A stretch of DNA of 64,000 bases from an uncultured Halieaceae bacterium (GTDB lineage: Bacteria; Pseudomonadota; Gammaproteobacteria; Pseudomonadales; Halieaceae), in assembly GCA_913057135.1 (NCBI GenBank), contig CAJXNM010000007.1:1-64000 (forward strand), in the 5' to 3' direction. Shown in pieces: positions 26,160 through 35,680 of the stretch. Position 1 is the first letter of the stretch. Every line of letters starts with the position of its first letter. A program made the translations under genes and the position numbers. Below the pieces are notes generated by a model that saw only the letters and a list, made by a program, of their open reading frames with translations, did not search any database and was not told where the DNA came from.

Positions 26160-27446
26160 GTGAGTGAGACGATGTCAGAGGGCCAATCAAGAAGCCTACT
26201 TCAAATACTGGGACCTGGGATTTTGTTTGCGGGGGCCGCAGTCGGGGTCTCACACCTCATCCAGTCCACCCGCGCCGGGGGCATGTATGGCTTGGCATTG
26301 ATCGCCTTTATCATACTGGCCAATTTGGCCAAGTATCCGGCATTCCGATTTGGCAACCAGTACGCTGCCGCGTCCGGCACCAATCTCATTGTGGCGTACC
26401 GCCAACAGGGCCCGGTGGCCATCGGCATGTTTATTGTGTCGACACTGCTCACCATGTTCGCTGGCTGCGCCGCCATCTCGATTACCACCGCTGGACTCGC
26501 CAAGGTGACCTTCGGCCTAGAGACCGATAGTTTCACACTGGTGTTGGTGGTGTGGGCTGCGGTTGCCGCCATCTTATACTTGGGTGAGTACCGCGCCCTC
26601 GATGCCATCGTGAAAGTACTGCTGTCATTTCTGACCATCAGCACGCTAATCACTACCATTGCGGTAGCGCCCGAGTTGGAGTTCGGTGGTCTCGGTGATT
26701 TCTGGCCCTCTGAGTTCAGCCTTCCCACTATTATTTTTATTGCCGCCCTGGTGGGGTGGATGCCCGCGCCCCTCGATACGTCGGTTTGGCAATCCCTTTG
26801 GAGTCAAGCGAAAGCCCACACCGATAATCACCAGCCGACGACACGCGAGGCAGCCCTTGATTTCAACGTCGGTTTTGTCGGCACCGCCATCCTGGCCATT
26901 TGCTTTGTCATCATGGGCGCGGGGGTTATGCACAAGGCAGGTATCGAATTTGAATCGAGTGCCGCTGGCTTTGCCGCCCAGTTGATTGCCATTTACCGGG
27001 ATACCCTGGGTGATACGGTAGCGACATTAGTGGGAGCATCGGCCATGGCGGTTATTTTCACCACGACCCTTACGGCCATCGATGCCTGGCCGCGCTCAAT
27101 GGCGGGTGTCATGCTCATTCTGCGCTCCCCCGAAACCGACGTGGGCGACACGCTGTCGCGTATTCGTCACCCGCTTTACTGGACGTGGATGGCGGTGTTG
27201 TTTGTCGGTGCAGGGCTTATTCTTGGCTTGTTCGCCCACTCATTCAAATTACTGCTCGACATTGCGACCACGGTGTCGTTCCTTACCGCACCCGTGTTTG
27301 CCATCCTGAATCATCGGGCCATGTTTGCGGACAACATCCCTGCCGACAAACGGCCCAGCGAAGCGCTGCGTTGGTGGAGTTTGCTGGGTATTTTTGCCCT
27401 CGTTGACTTCACCCTAGCTTACATTGGCATCCGATTGGCGGCCTGA
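26160..27446 (+). CDS. Nramp-related membrane transporter lacking DPGN
   Basis: 428 residues, about 11 hydrophobic segments, with the overall fold pattern of Nramp/MntH divalent metal transporters. However, TM1 reads GPGILFAGAAVGVSHLIQS where metal transporters have DPGN, and TM6 reads GWMPAPLDTSVWQS instead of MPH-N, so the metal ligands are absent or changed. The substrate is therefore probably not Mn/Fe; an organic compound or Mg cannot be ruled out. GTG 26160 and ATG 26172 are both possible starts. The 3' end overlaps the convergent membrane protein gene by 33 bases. Shared operator D with the cyclase gene suggests a role in the same pathway. Confidence 0.8.
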   Translation: MSETMSEGQSRSLLQILGPGILFAGAAVGVSHLIQSTRAGGMYGLALIAFIILANLAKYPAFRFGNQYAAASGTNLIVAYRQQGPVAIGMFIVSTLLTMFAGCAAISITTAGLAKVTFGLETDSFTLVLVVWAAVAAILYLGEYRALDAIVKVLLSFLTISTLITTIAVAPELEFGGLGDFWPSEFSLPTIIFIAALVGWMPAPLDTSVWQSLWSQAKAHTDNHQPTTREAALDFNVGFVGTAILAICFVIMGAGVMHKAGIEFESSAAGFAAQLIAIYRDTLGDTVATLVGASAMAVIFTTTLTAIDAWPRSMAGVMLILRSPETDVGDTLSRIRHPLYWTWMAVLFVGAGLILGLFAHSFKLLLDIATTVSFLTAPVFAILNHRAMFADNIPADKRPSEALRWWSLLGIFALVDFTLAYIGIRLAA

Positions 27447-29396
27447 CAGCAGACGTCGCTCAAGCCACAGGGGTACGATGCCCGCAAGGAGAGCACCCCA
27501 GAGCCACCATGGGTTAATGGGGGCAAACTCATCCCCCTTGCGCTGCTGACTAATGGACTGGGAACGCTGTATTGCTTCCCTGGTTGCCCGCTGTCGACGG
27601 GCGAAACGATCTGGCTGATGCTCATCGCCTCCCCACACCCGTACATTAAGCTGCTCGATAGCACTGCCCTCGCCATCGAGCAGGGTAAGCGCATGCCAAC
27701 CACTCTCGGCGGTCCACAAAAAACCACAGGCGACGCTGCCGCCAGTGGTGGGTGCTATCAATGGTACGGGAGCCGATGGCACAGAGGATGATGACGACGT
27801 CGATGACAGTGATAAGGCCGCAAAGTTGACGCTCAATGGCTGCTGTTTCGGGTTATCGGCGCAAATCTGCAGGCGCTCAAAAGGTCGTAGATCGGTCGGT
27901 GTGCTTAAGGGCTGTAAACGAGCGGTCACTGATGGCCGCGCCACCGTCGCCAATAGGTTTGACCAATAGCGACTGAAGGCGGTTTCGGCACCCGATGTAG
28001 CCCAGCGGAAGCGATCGCGCAGCCGACTAACCGCAACCCGGCCCAAACCCTGTTGTCGCCAGGCTTCCAGTACCTCACCACGGTCATCGATGGTAAGGGT
28101 TTGCGCGCCGCCTGTTAATGTCATGGACCACGGTGACACGGGAACCGGGGGGAGCGGCGTGGAGGTAACGAGCTGACCACGCTGTAAAGGTGAGCGCTCA
28201 ATGGCTGCATTATCGGGACTCTTTATATCGGGACTCTTTATATCGGGGCTCTCTGCATCGGGGCTCTCTACATCGGGGCTCAGCGCAACACCAAAAACAT
28301 CCCCAATGCTTGGGTCATTCACCATGGCCTGACCCAATGCGGCGTCCATGAGCACAAGTAAGCCCAACCCCTCGGACACTGCCGTCAATAAACTCGAGCG
28401 ATCGGCACTGCCCAAGGCCAGCCACTGTCGACCATCGAGTACCATCATATCGACGGTGGCCAACAACGATGGGGCCAACGAAATAGCAATATCCCCCGAC
28501 AGATTGATGCGCTGGCTTAAAAAACGATCGCGACTTATCTGCGTGCGTACCAGCAACTGCGCACCCGTATCGGTGGCCCAACGGCTTAATTGCTGGGTGT
28601 CGAAGGATGGTGCCGACTGCCAGATCATGATCCTCGGTGGCTCTGATGCCCTCACAAAACTCGCAATAGGTTCGCTGTTAAGAAGTACGTCATCCTTTAA
28701 TACCTGCACAGCGTACTCGACGGGACCCACCACCGGTGGCAGTGCTTGCAAAGAAAAGCGCTCACCGGGAAGCACGGTTTGAGTATCGACACTGCGACCC
28801 GACACATCGATTAAGGACAGGTTTAAAGGGCTTTGGCCGCCATCCCATCGCAGAAGACCGCTAACCCGAAGCTCATCACCCACGGTGAGAACCGTTGGCC
28901 ACTCAAGGTCTGTTAATCCATGGAGCTCGGGTGGCGTCCACTGTAGGGTGAGATCACTCGGCAGGGTTGCCCAGTCGGCCGCTGATAATCCGTGCCCCAC
29001 CAGTTGTACTTGGCTCGTACCCGGTTGTCGCAGCAGCATTTGGCCCGGTGTGTGTAACAGCGGCAGCGTCTCTGCCGCTTCCAGCGAAACACCCGCCAAG
29101 CGATAGCCTGTGTTGTCTGCGGGTAAATCGGTCGCGCCTTCGGTGATCAATGTCACCGACCCGACATGGGGATCGGGCAACTGAGGCGGCGCAATCAACA
29201 GCAGCACCACACCGGTTACCCAGGTATTGAGCCCCAACACCCACCAGCGCCGCCAGACACTGCAGTGGCGTCGCCGGGACCATGCCATAGCCATCACCAG
29301 CAGTTGACCCAACACCCATATCACCGAGGCCGCAAGGGCTACAGTGGACAATGACCAGTGCACAGTACCGAAGGACAGTGACACCACAGGGGTCAT
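27414..29396 (-). CDS. Large membrane-anchored protein of the MoxR/BatA operon
   Basis: 660 residues, no family recognised. Two N-terminal hydrophobic segments (about 14-37 and 50-67) are followed by a long periplasmic-type part and a C-terminal membrane segment (WWLWGALLAGIVPLWL) near 635. Such three-anchor proteins commonly sit at the end of BatA/DUF58 operons. Residues about 370-395 contain five copies of a five-residue SPD repeat encoded by 15-bp units. The start shares one base with the upstream stop (TAATG). It is the last gene of an eight-gene run, and its 3' end overlaps the Nramp-like gene from the other strand. Confidence 0.75.
   Translation of the reverse strand: MTPVVSLSFGTVHWSLSTVALAASVIWVLGQLLVMAMAWSRRRHCSVWRRWWVLGLNTWVTGVVLLLIAPPQLPDPHVGSVTLITEGATDLPADNTGYRLAGVSLEAAETLPLLHTPGQMLLRQPGTSQVQLVGHGLSAADWATLPSDLTLQWTPPELHGLTDLEWPTVLTVGDELRVSGLLRWDGGQSPLNLSLIDVSGRSVDTQTVLPGERFSLQALPPVVGPVEYAVQVLKDDVLLNSEPIASFVRASEPPRIMIWQSAPSFDTQQLSRWATDTGAQLLVRTQISRDRFLSQRINLSGDIAISLAPSLLATVDMMVLDGRQWLALGSADRSSLLTAVSEGLGLLVLMDAALGQAMVNDPSIGDVFGVALSPDVESPDAESPDIKSPDIKSPDNAAIERSPLQRGQLVTSTPLPPVPVSPWSMTLTGGAQTLTIDDRGEVLEAWRQQGLGRVAVSRLRDRFRWATSGAETAFSRYWSNLLATVARPSVTARLQPLSTPTDLRPFERLQICADNPKQQPLSVNFAALSLSSTSSSSSVPSAPVPLIAPTTGGSVACGFLWTAESGWHALTLLDGEGSAIEQLNVRVWGGDEHQPDRFARRQRATREAIQRSQSISQQRKGDEFAPINPWWLWGALLAGIVPLWLERRLLSGRQSDANVS
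28212..28286. repeat. Five 15-bp tandem repeats inside a coding region
   Basis: Five units of about ATCGGGRCTCTYTRY at 28212, 28227, 28242, 28257 and 28272; the first two are identical. They encode SPD-I-K, SPD-A-E and SPD-V-E type repeats and keep the reading frame. Confidence 0.85.
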
Positions 29397-31786
29397 TACT
29401 TCGCCCCCTGTCGCAGTTGCTGCAACCGCGCCTGATAACGCTCGGCGAGGCTGTTGGGCTGTGACCTAAGGGCTTGTCCGGCAGGAACCACCAGCGGAGG
29501 CAATGCGGACCACAGGGTCTGCTGTAATACCTGCCGACAATCACTGCAGTCGCCGAAATCCATGCGACCCCGCCGAACTAACTGGGTGAGCAATGCCGCT
29601 GCGCGAATAAAACCCGGGCGCGCCTCTGCCTCGTCGGTGAGCACCGCAGTAGCAGATTCCAACAGCGCCAACTCCGAGGTTGAAAAAACCCGATTATCAG
29701 GCGTCGACAGGAGCCAACGATACGTATTTGCCAGCACCGCCTTGGTGTTGCTATCGGGGGTTGCCTGCTGGGCACGTACTTTCGATTGCACATCGGTGAG
29801 GTCACCGGTGAGCCGTCGATCTTCACTGATGGGCGGTGGCTCGAAGCCTAAGCGCTGGGTGTAAATACGCTGAGCCTTGCGTGCCAAATCGAAATAGCGC
29901 AGGGCCTCGCGCTCGAAAGGTAATGCGGTTTGTGGATCACCCAGGCGAAGATGTAACTCAGCGTCCCACATATTGGCCAGTGCGCGTTTCATCAATCCCA
30001 CGGGACTTTGTCGACTAATAGGCCCAATATCCGCAGCACCGTGGTCGTGGCCAAATCGAGCCATGAGCGCCTCGCCCTTGGCAAATAAACCGTCATCGCC
30101 GGCGCTAGTGCCCACCCCGTGATCATGGCCATCATCGGCTCCATGATCGTGTCCGTCATGGTCATCGTGATCGCCACTGGGGTTACCGTCATTATTTGAG
30201 CCACTAGCGGTAACGGGGCCATCAATCAGTCCCTGGGGCGCTTCGCTCTCACCAAACTCATCGCCCACATATTGGCCATAACGCTCCTTCAGCGCCCCCT
30301 GATCAACCCCCAAAGCGCGTGAGGTTGCAACAAATACCTGGGGACTGAGATTCGGTTTGTCCGCTAACAGTTGCTCGGTCTCGATAATGATCTGGCGCTG
30401 ACTCTTAAAATATTCGGGCATCACAGAAATCGCCAATCCGTCTTCACCGACGATCTCCGGTATCTCGTCCAACCAGCGCACAACGACGGTGTCCGAGCGA
30501 CTCGTGTGTGGCTCTTCAGGATGGTTGTCGTAAGCGCGGGTGAAAAGATACAGCTCGTCGCCGGGGGTCATACCCAGATCGCGCAGGTCCCAGTGCTGCT
30601 CGTAAAGGACGCCCTCATCGATGGCTCGACTGTGCTCGAATACAAAGCGGGCATCACGAAATTTCACCCCTTCCCCCGAGCCCTTAGCGATGGATGCCCT
30701 TATCTCAACCTCGGTGACGCCATAGTCATCGGCGATGGTGACAGCGTAATCAAATAGAGGTTCAGCATTCTTAGCAAACTCAACCCGCGTGTTGCTGGGG
30801 GTTACCACGCGGATCCTCGGTGGTTGATCTAAAGTCACCCTGATACTGTGAACGGTAGGGCTGTAGTCGTCGTTACCCGATCCAACGCTGGGCGCCAAGT
30901 AATACAAAGACGTGGCATCGACACTTGCAACAGCCGACGCGCCCGCTTCACTGTTTGCATTATGGCCAGCCATACTGGCACCGGCGTCTTGCTTGTTTGC
31001 TGCTTGCTGCAGCTTGAACCGGCGATCGCGTCGAGCTGCATCGCTAAGTACCAACTGCCAGTTGCTGAGCTGATCGCCACGGTAGAACCAACGCAAGGTG
31101 GCGCCCTCGGGCACGGTGACATCGGCCTCGGTAACCGTGAAAGCGGGCAAGTGAGTATAGACGGGAGGCTCAACGTGGATACGCAATAACGATGGGCTGG
31201 CCAAGGCCTGGTCCTGAGCGACGGGTTTATCTAGGGCAGCCAAAACACCGTCTGAGGGTTTAGAGTCTAAGGCCAACAGCGCATAAGTCCCTGCCAATAC
31301 CAGCCCGACAGCAAGAACACCCAGGGGCTCGCGTACGTTAACAGGTGGTAGCCACCCCTGAGATGATTGCTCGAGTTCGTCCCATATCGCTGCCACACGT
31401 CTGCGCTGAAGGCGCTGCAGTGTTGTGAGGGATGACTCCGGCAGCAACCACAGGCCGGCGCTCTCTTCCAGGGCGGGTATCCGTCGATTCAGATACTGGG
31501 CAAAGGTGGCCGTGGTCCAGCGCAGGGGACGATAGCGAATAGCGTGAAACCCCAAGGTGAGAAGCACTGAGCCGAGACCCAGTATCGGCATGGGATGACC
31601 CATCACCTGAGTACTAAGGGCCAGCACTACCAAGCCCACACTCAAGCTACCCAGGGCTGCCTGAACCCATAGGCGTTTTTTGAGCTGGGCGAGCAGCGAC
31701 GCCAGCGACACCGGTTGATGGTAGCGGTTATGGGCTGAATCATTCCCCATAAGCACAGGATTAGGCGAGGTGTTGTTGAGGCTCAT
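29396..31786 (-). CDS. DUF4175-like membrane protein with His/Asp-rich segment
   Basis: 796 residues. Two hydrophobic segments (about 39-60 and 66-85) and one near 155-172 anchor an extracytoplasmic part with the HVEPPVYTHLP-type segment seen in DUF4175/BatD-like proteins, then helical C-terminal regions. Residues about 535-585 are a low-complexity His/Asp/Gly stretch (DHDDHDGHDHGADDGHDHG, then GHDHGAADIG) that looks able to bind transition metal ions. Four-base overlap with the BatA-like gene upstream and one-base overlap downstream. Function unknown; probably a component of a MoxR-associated envelope complex. Confidence 0.75.
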   Translation of the reverse strand: MSLNNTSPNPVLMGNDSAHNRYHQPVSLASLLAQLKKRLWVQAALGSLSVGLVVLALSTQVMGHPMPILGLGSVLLTLGFHAIRYRPLRWTTATFAQYLNRRIPALEESAGLWLLPESSLTTLQRLQRRRVAAIWDELEQSSQGWLPPVNVREPLGVLAVGLVLAGTYALLALDSKPSDGVLAALDKPVAQDQALASPSLLRIHVEPPVYTHLPAFTVTEADVTVPEGATLRWFYRGDQLSNWQLVLSDAARRDRRFKLQQAANKQDAGASMAGHNANSEAGASAVASVDATSLYYLAPSVGSGNDDYSPTVHSIRVTLDQPPRIRVVTPSNTRVEFAKNAEPLFDYAVTIADDYGVTEVEIRASIAKGSGEGVKFRDARFVFEHSRAIDEGVLYEQHWDLRDLGMTPGDELYLFTRAYDNHPEEPHTSRSDTVVVRWLDEIPEIVGEDGLAISVMPEYFKSQRQIIIETEQLLADKPNLSPQVFVATSRALGVDQGALKERYGQYVGDEFGESEAPQGLIDGPVTASGSNNDGNPSGDHDDHDGHDHGADDGHDHGVGTSAGDDGLFAKGEALMARFGHDHGAADIGPISRQSPVGLMKRALANMWDAELHLRLGDPQTALPFEREALRYFDLARKAQRIYTQRLGFEPPPISEDRRLTGDLTDVQSKVRAQQATPDSNTKAVLANTYRWLLSTPDNRVFSTSELALLESATAVLTDEAEARPGFIRAAALLTQLVRRGRMDFGDCSDCRQVLQQTLWSALPPLVVPAGQALRSQPNSLAERYQARLQQLRQGAK

Positions 31787-32964
31787 TGCCGCTTACCACC
31801 CGAGTACCACTCACTCCACAACCGCTCGATTAGCAGCAGTAGTGCCACTAACAGAGCCAACCAAGGTGTCATGGGTTGCGCTGGGGGCGACAGTGCCGGC
31901 GGCGACAGTGCCAACACCCTTTCAGGGGCAACGGGTGCCTGCATAAAGCCCCTCTGCCACTCTTGCGCCCCTAACAACCAAAATAACAAGCGATCGGGAA
32001 AGTCAGAGTCAGCGAGGCTCTGTCGATCAAGTGCGATAATCCTTGGCCGTTCAGGGGCCGCCGTGGCGTCGGCTGGATTGAGTAGCGTGCTCGGTAACCG
32101 GTCTGTGATTACTACGTCGGCGTTGCTATCGGCGATTGGCACCCCAATACCCACAACAACACGGCGATGGGGGGGTTGCTCGGCCATCTGCGCTGTTGTC
32201 AACGCCGGTGTGTCAGTAACTGGGTCAACCGCATCGGTGGCAGCATCAGTGCCAACCGCCACCGGTTGCAGGGTTGTCCGAATACTGACCCCGCGCAACT
32301 CATCGATGAGTAACAGGGCTGCCTCAAAGGCATAGGCATCATTGGCCCGTTGCGGGTGGTAGAACACAGCCACGTCGATCACAGGCTGTGCAGTGCTTTC
32401 GGTTGTAGCTGATAGCCAGTGCCAGCTAATGGCCTCGCCCAGAGGACACAATTTGGGGGGCAACTGCCCTGCCCTGTTAACCCCATAGACCGTTAAGGTA
32501 TCGGGGTGGCGCTGCTCAGCAGTTCGCTCGAGCAATAAACTGCACACATCGCTGCTTGGCTCTGGCATGGGTGCATCAGCGCGGGTCACCTCGGGAAAGC
32601 CCGGCACCAAAAAAAACACCCTATCTTGCGCCGCCAACAAATCGTTCTTGGTGTCCTCGTCGGCCAGTTGCCACCAGCTAGGTGTCACATACGCCACGGC
32701 ACCCGATAAGACACCCGTGTAAGTGAGTGTCAGACCCGCCAATAGTAAACCCAGCAGACTTAGCACTAGCAAGCGTAAAGCTAGTAAACCGGGCTGATAC
32801 AAGCGCAGGGCGAGCAGTCGCTGGCGCCGTGGTTGACGATAGAGTGCAATATTGCCCACCCACACCCGCTGACCCCGGTGACGATTCAAGAGATGAATCG
32901 CCAGGGGCAAGGCCAAGGCACCCAACGCAAGCAGCGCCCAAGGATTCACTAAACCCCAACTCAT
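31783..32964 (-). CDS. BatA-like membrane protein
   Basis: 393 residues beginning with the BatA/aerotolerance N-terminal domain (NPWALLALGALALPLAIHLLNRHRGQ, a membrane segment plus a basic turn), a second membrane segment at about 60-85, a periplasmic domain and a C-terminal anchor near 370. Unlike true BatA it has no recognisable complete von Willebrand MIDAS motif. It overlaps DUF58 upstream and the DUF4175-like gene downstream by four bases each, so the three are translated together. Likely a scaffold at the inner membrane. Confidence 0.82.
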   Translation of the reverse strand: MSWGLVNPWALLALGALALPLAIHLLNRHRGQRVWVGNIALYRQPRRQRLLALRLYQPGLLALRLLVLSLLGLLLAGLTLTYTGVLSGAVAYVTPSWWQLADEDTKNDLLAAQDRVFFLVPGFPEVTRADAPMPEPSSDVCSLLLERTAEQRHPDTLTVYGVNRAGQLPPKLCPLGEAISWHWLSATTESTAQPVIDVAVFYHPQRANDAYAFEAALLLIDELRGVSIRTTLQPVAVGTDAATDAVDPVTDTPALTTAQMAEQPPHRRVVVGIGVPIADSNADVVITDRLPSTLLNPADATAAPERPRIIALDRQSLADSDFPDRLLFWLLGAQEWQRGFMQAPVAPERVLALSPPALSPPAQPMTPWLALLVALLLLIERLWSEWYSGGKRQ

Positions 32965-33860
32965 GGACCGCCAATGCTCCTTTGGCGCGAGCGCAACACC
33001 GAGGCCAAGGCCAGCTCTATAGGCTCATCAATATTGATATCGGTTACAGGGATGCCCCGCTGGCGCAGTTGCTGCCGGGTACTTTGTAGCCACGCCTCCC
33101 GCTGCGCCAGGTAGTGAGCACGTGCCGCCCGGCTACTTACCAATACCTGTTCACCGGTCTCTAAATCTTGAAATCGTACCGCGCCCTTGTAGGGAAACTG
33201 CAACTCATCGGCACAGGCTAACCGCAGGGCAGTCACATCATTGTGGCGAGTGGCACTGCGTCGCAGTAATTGCCGCTGCTCCTCGGCGTGCTCATACAAA
33301 TCGGTGACCACCAGCGTAAGCCCCGCCCTCTGCACACGGGATAGCTGCGTACTAAAGCGCTCAGGGGATGGGAATACACCCGATGCGGCAACCCCCTCGA
33401 GGGCGTGCAGAATACGATGCCATTGCTTGATACCCGTTGCGGGCGGAATAACACAAGGTGCGCTGTCATTGATGATCCACAAACCCACGTTGTCGTCTTG
33501 CATTTGCGCAACATAGGCCAGGGTCGCCACGACGTAACGACCAAAATCAAACTTCGTTAGCGTGCCCTGTGAGCTACGCATCGCCATGGATTGACTGGCA
33601 TCGAGCACGAGCCACAGGGTTGTTTGACTGTCCCGTTCGGCTTCGCGCACAAAGTACCGGTCACTGCGGGCGTATAAGCGCCAATCGATTCGCCCCACCG
33701 GATCGCCGGGCTCGTAACTGCGATACTGGCTAAATTCGATGCCGACACCGCGATGAACACTGTGCTGAATACCCTGCAAATAACCGGTGGCCACCGAGCG
33801 AGCCAGCAGTGCCATGTCACTGACACTGGCGATAGCTCGTGGACTGACAAACTGCACCAT
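32961..33860 (-). CDS. DUF58 (VWA-like) protein, set 1
   Basis: 299 residues of the DUF58 family: SVHRGVGIEFSQYRSYEPGDPVGRIDWRLYARSDRYFVREAE is the conserved core (spread over about 37-75), followed by a VWA-type fold with the DASQSM motif at about 88-93, resembling a MIDAS metal site. DUF58 proteins pair with MoxR ATPases, encoded here 15 bases upstream. The start could be ATG 33860 or the internal ATG 45 bases later. Confidence 0.9.
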   Translation of the reverse strand: MVQFVSPRAIASVSDMALLARSVATGYLQGIQHSVHRGVGIEFSQYRSYEPGDPVGRIDWRLYARSDRYFVREAERDSQTTLWLVLDASQSMAMRSSQGTLTKFDFGRYVVATLAYVAQMQDDNVGLWIINDSAPCVIPPATGIKQWHRILHALEGVAASGVFPSPERFSTQLSRVQRAGLTLVVTDLYEHAEEQRQLLRRSATRHNDVTALRLACADELQFPYKGAVRFQDLETGEQVLVSSRAARAHYLAQREAWLQSTRQQLRQRGIPVTDINIDEPIELALASVLRSRQRSIGGP

Positions 33861-33875
33861 GGCTGATGCGCGTCG

Positions 33876-34886
33876 TTATGACAGCGAAGGTGTGGCGACG
33901 GACAAGCTGGCAAGCAAACCAGCCACAATATCGTCACTGCTAATACCGTCGGCTTCAGCTTCAAAATTCAGCAAAATGCGGTGACGTAATGCCGGCGCCG
34001 CAATCGCCTGAATATCATCAAGGGTGACCGCAAAGCGACCGTTTAATAACGCCAGGGCTTTCGCGCACAGAATAACCGCTTGCCCCGCTCGGGGGCCTGC
34101 ACCCCAACGGACATAGCGTTCAACCTGGGCGTGGCTTCGGTTTTCGGGGCGGGTTGCCCGCACCACATCGGTCACATAGTGCAGCAGTGGGTCGCTGATA
34201 TCGACGTCGCGCACCAGTTGCTGCAGTGCAATGACATCATCGGCGCCCAGTACCGGAGCAACCGATGGGCTGGCACTGCCGGTTGTGCGGCTCAGAATGG
34301 CACGCTCCTCCTCGGCAGAGGGATAATCCACCCTGACAAAAAGAAGGAAACGGTCTAACTGCGCCTCGGGTAGTGCATAGGTGCCCGCCTGTTCAACCGG
34401 GTTCTGGGTGGCTAATACAAAAAAAGGCGCTGCCAGCTCATAACGCTGTCCACCATAACTGACCGCGCGCTCCTGCATAGCTTCTAGCAGCGCTGCCTGG
34501 GTCTTCGGTGGGGTTCGGTTAATCTCATCGGCCAGCAGTAGCTGGGTAAAAATGGGGCCTTTCTGGAAGGTAAAGATACGCTTACCGGTGCCGTGATCCT
34601 CTTCCAAAATTTCGGTACCGATTAAATCACTGGGCATCAAATCGGGGGTAAATTGCACCCGTTTGAATTCCACCCGCAGGGTCTTGGCCAAGGTGCTGAC
34701 CATTAAGGTTTTGGCCAGGCCTGGCACGCCTTCAAGAATGCAATGACCACCGGCTAACAAGCTCACCAACAACTCTTGCACCACCTGACGCTGCCCCACA
34801 ATAGTGGTGGCAATGGCCTCTTGCACCCCACTTAGCTTCTCGAGCAGTTGGCTAATATCGGTTTCAGATAAGGGTTGATGGGACAT
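33876..34886 (-). CDS. MoxR-family AAA+ ATPase, set 1
   Basis: 336 residues with Walker A (GVPGLAKT, about 54-61), Walker B and sensor segment ([23 protein letters not shown]) and [22 protein letters not shown], all diagnostic of MoxR ATPases, which act as chaperones in maturation of enzymes or envelope complexes. It sits between the DUF4159 gene (10 bases) and DUF58 (15 bases) in one run on the minus strand. Confidence 0.94.
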   Translation of the reverse strand: MSHQPLSETDISQLLEKLSGVQEAIATTIVGQRQVVQELLVSLLAGGHCILEGVPGLAKTLMVSTLAKTLRVEFKRVQFTPDLMPSDLIGTEILEEDHGTGKRIFTFQKGPIFTQLLLADEINRTPPKTQAALLEAMQERAVSYGGQRYELAAPFFVLATQNPVEQAGTYALPEAQLDRFLLFVRVDYPSAEEERAILSRTTGSASPSVAPVLGADDVIALQQLVRDVDISDPLLHYVTDVVRATRPENRSHAQVERYVRWGAGPRAGQAVILCAKALALLNGRFAVTLDDIQAIAAPALRHRILLNFEAEADGISSDDIVAGLLASLSVATPSLS

Positions 34887-34896
34887 AACTACCTCG

Positions 34897-35670
34897 TTAG
34901 CGGGTCATGGCGTAAACCACGATATTGACGGCAAAGCGGGTGTTGTCGGTCACCATGAACCGCTTATTACGAAAATCGTAATCCCACTCGCAGCCGTAAT
35001 CTTTGTTGCTGTAGAGAACGGCAATACGACCATCGACCACAATGGCTTTCAGGTACTCGTGTACCAAGCCATCACCCCAACCATTCAGTTCTTGACTGGT
35101 TCTAGGGGGTCCGTCGAATTCAAAAAAGCTGCGGTAAATGGGATGATCATCGGGGATAGTCTGAAGGGCATCGGGACCAAAGAGTTCCGCCATCTGAGCC
35201 TCGAAGCTGGTAGCGAACAGACCGTCAATATCGTGATTACAGTCGTCCACCAGCACAAAACCGCCCTGCTGCACGTAGCGCTTAAAGTGATCGCGCTCGG
35301 CATGGTTGAAGCGCAGAAGCCTACGGCCGGCCAAGTAGCAAAACGGCGCGTTGAGCATTGCCGGGTCGGCGAGTGCCACTACCCGCTCTGTTGGGTCGAC
35401 CCGCAAGGTGGTGTACTCAATAAGGGCATTCAACACATTGGATGGCGCCCGCTCATCAACATTCCAATCACCGGACTCGTATTGCAGCCGAGTAAAGTGG
35501 AAATCAAAGTCCCCCGCTGACGCAAGCGCAGGCTCGAGGGTACGCCCCCGAGCCGGTCCAGCCATCGCCGACAATGCCGCCCCTGCCATCAGCAGACGCA
35601 ACAGACCACGCCGCGAGAGCGTGGGCGTGATGGCTGCTGGCTCTAACGACGTCTTGGTGACATCAAAAAT
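34897..35670 (-). CDS. Tat-exported DUF4159 protein, probable ATT start
   Basis: 257 residues if started at ATT 35670. The mature part ([20 protein letters not shown] and [10 protein letters not shown]) matches DUF4159, a family encoded with MoxR/DUF58/BatA genes. Directly before the obvious N-terminus the frame continues upstream and encodes [18 protein letters not shown], a twin-arginine signal. No ATG, GTG or TTG in frame precedes the Arg pair, but ATT 35670 has GAGGA seven bases upstream, overlapping the stop codon of tldE. The TTG at 35601 lies after the Arg pair and would destroy the signal. I therefore favour the rare ATT start; CTG 35688 is a weaker option. Confidence 0.7.
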   Translation of the reverse strand: MFDVTKTSLEPAAITPTLSRRGLLRLLMAGAALSAMAGPARGRTLEPALASAGDFDFHFTRLQYESGDWNVDERAPSNVLNALIEYTTLRVDPTERVVALADPAMLNAPFCYLAGRRLLRFNHAERDHFKRYVQQGGFVLVDDCNHDIDGLFATSFEAQMAELFGPDALQTIPDDHPIYRSFFEFDGPPRTSQELNGWGDGLVHEYLKAIVVDGRIAVLYSNKDYGCEWDYDFRNKRFMVTDNTRFAVNIVVYAMTR

Positions 35671-35680
35671 TACAGGGTCC

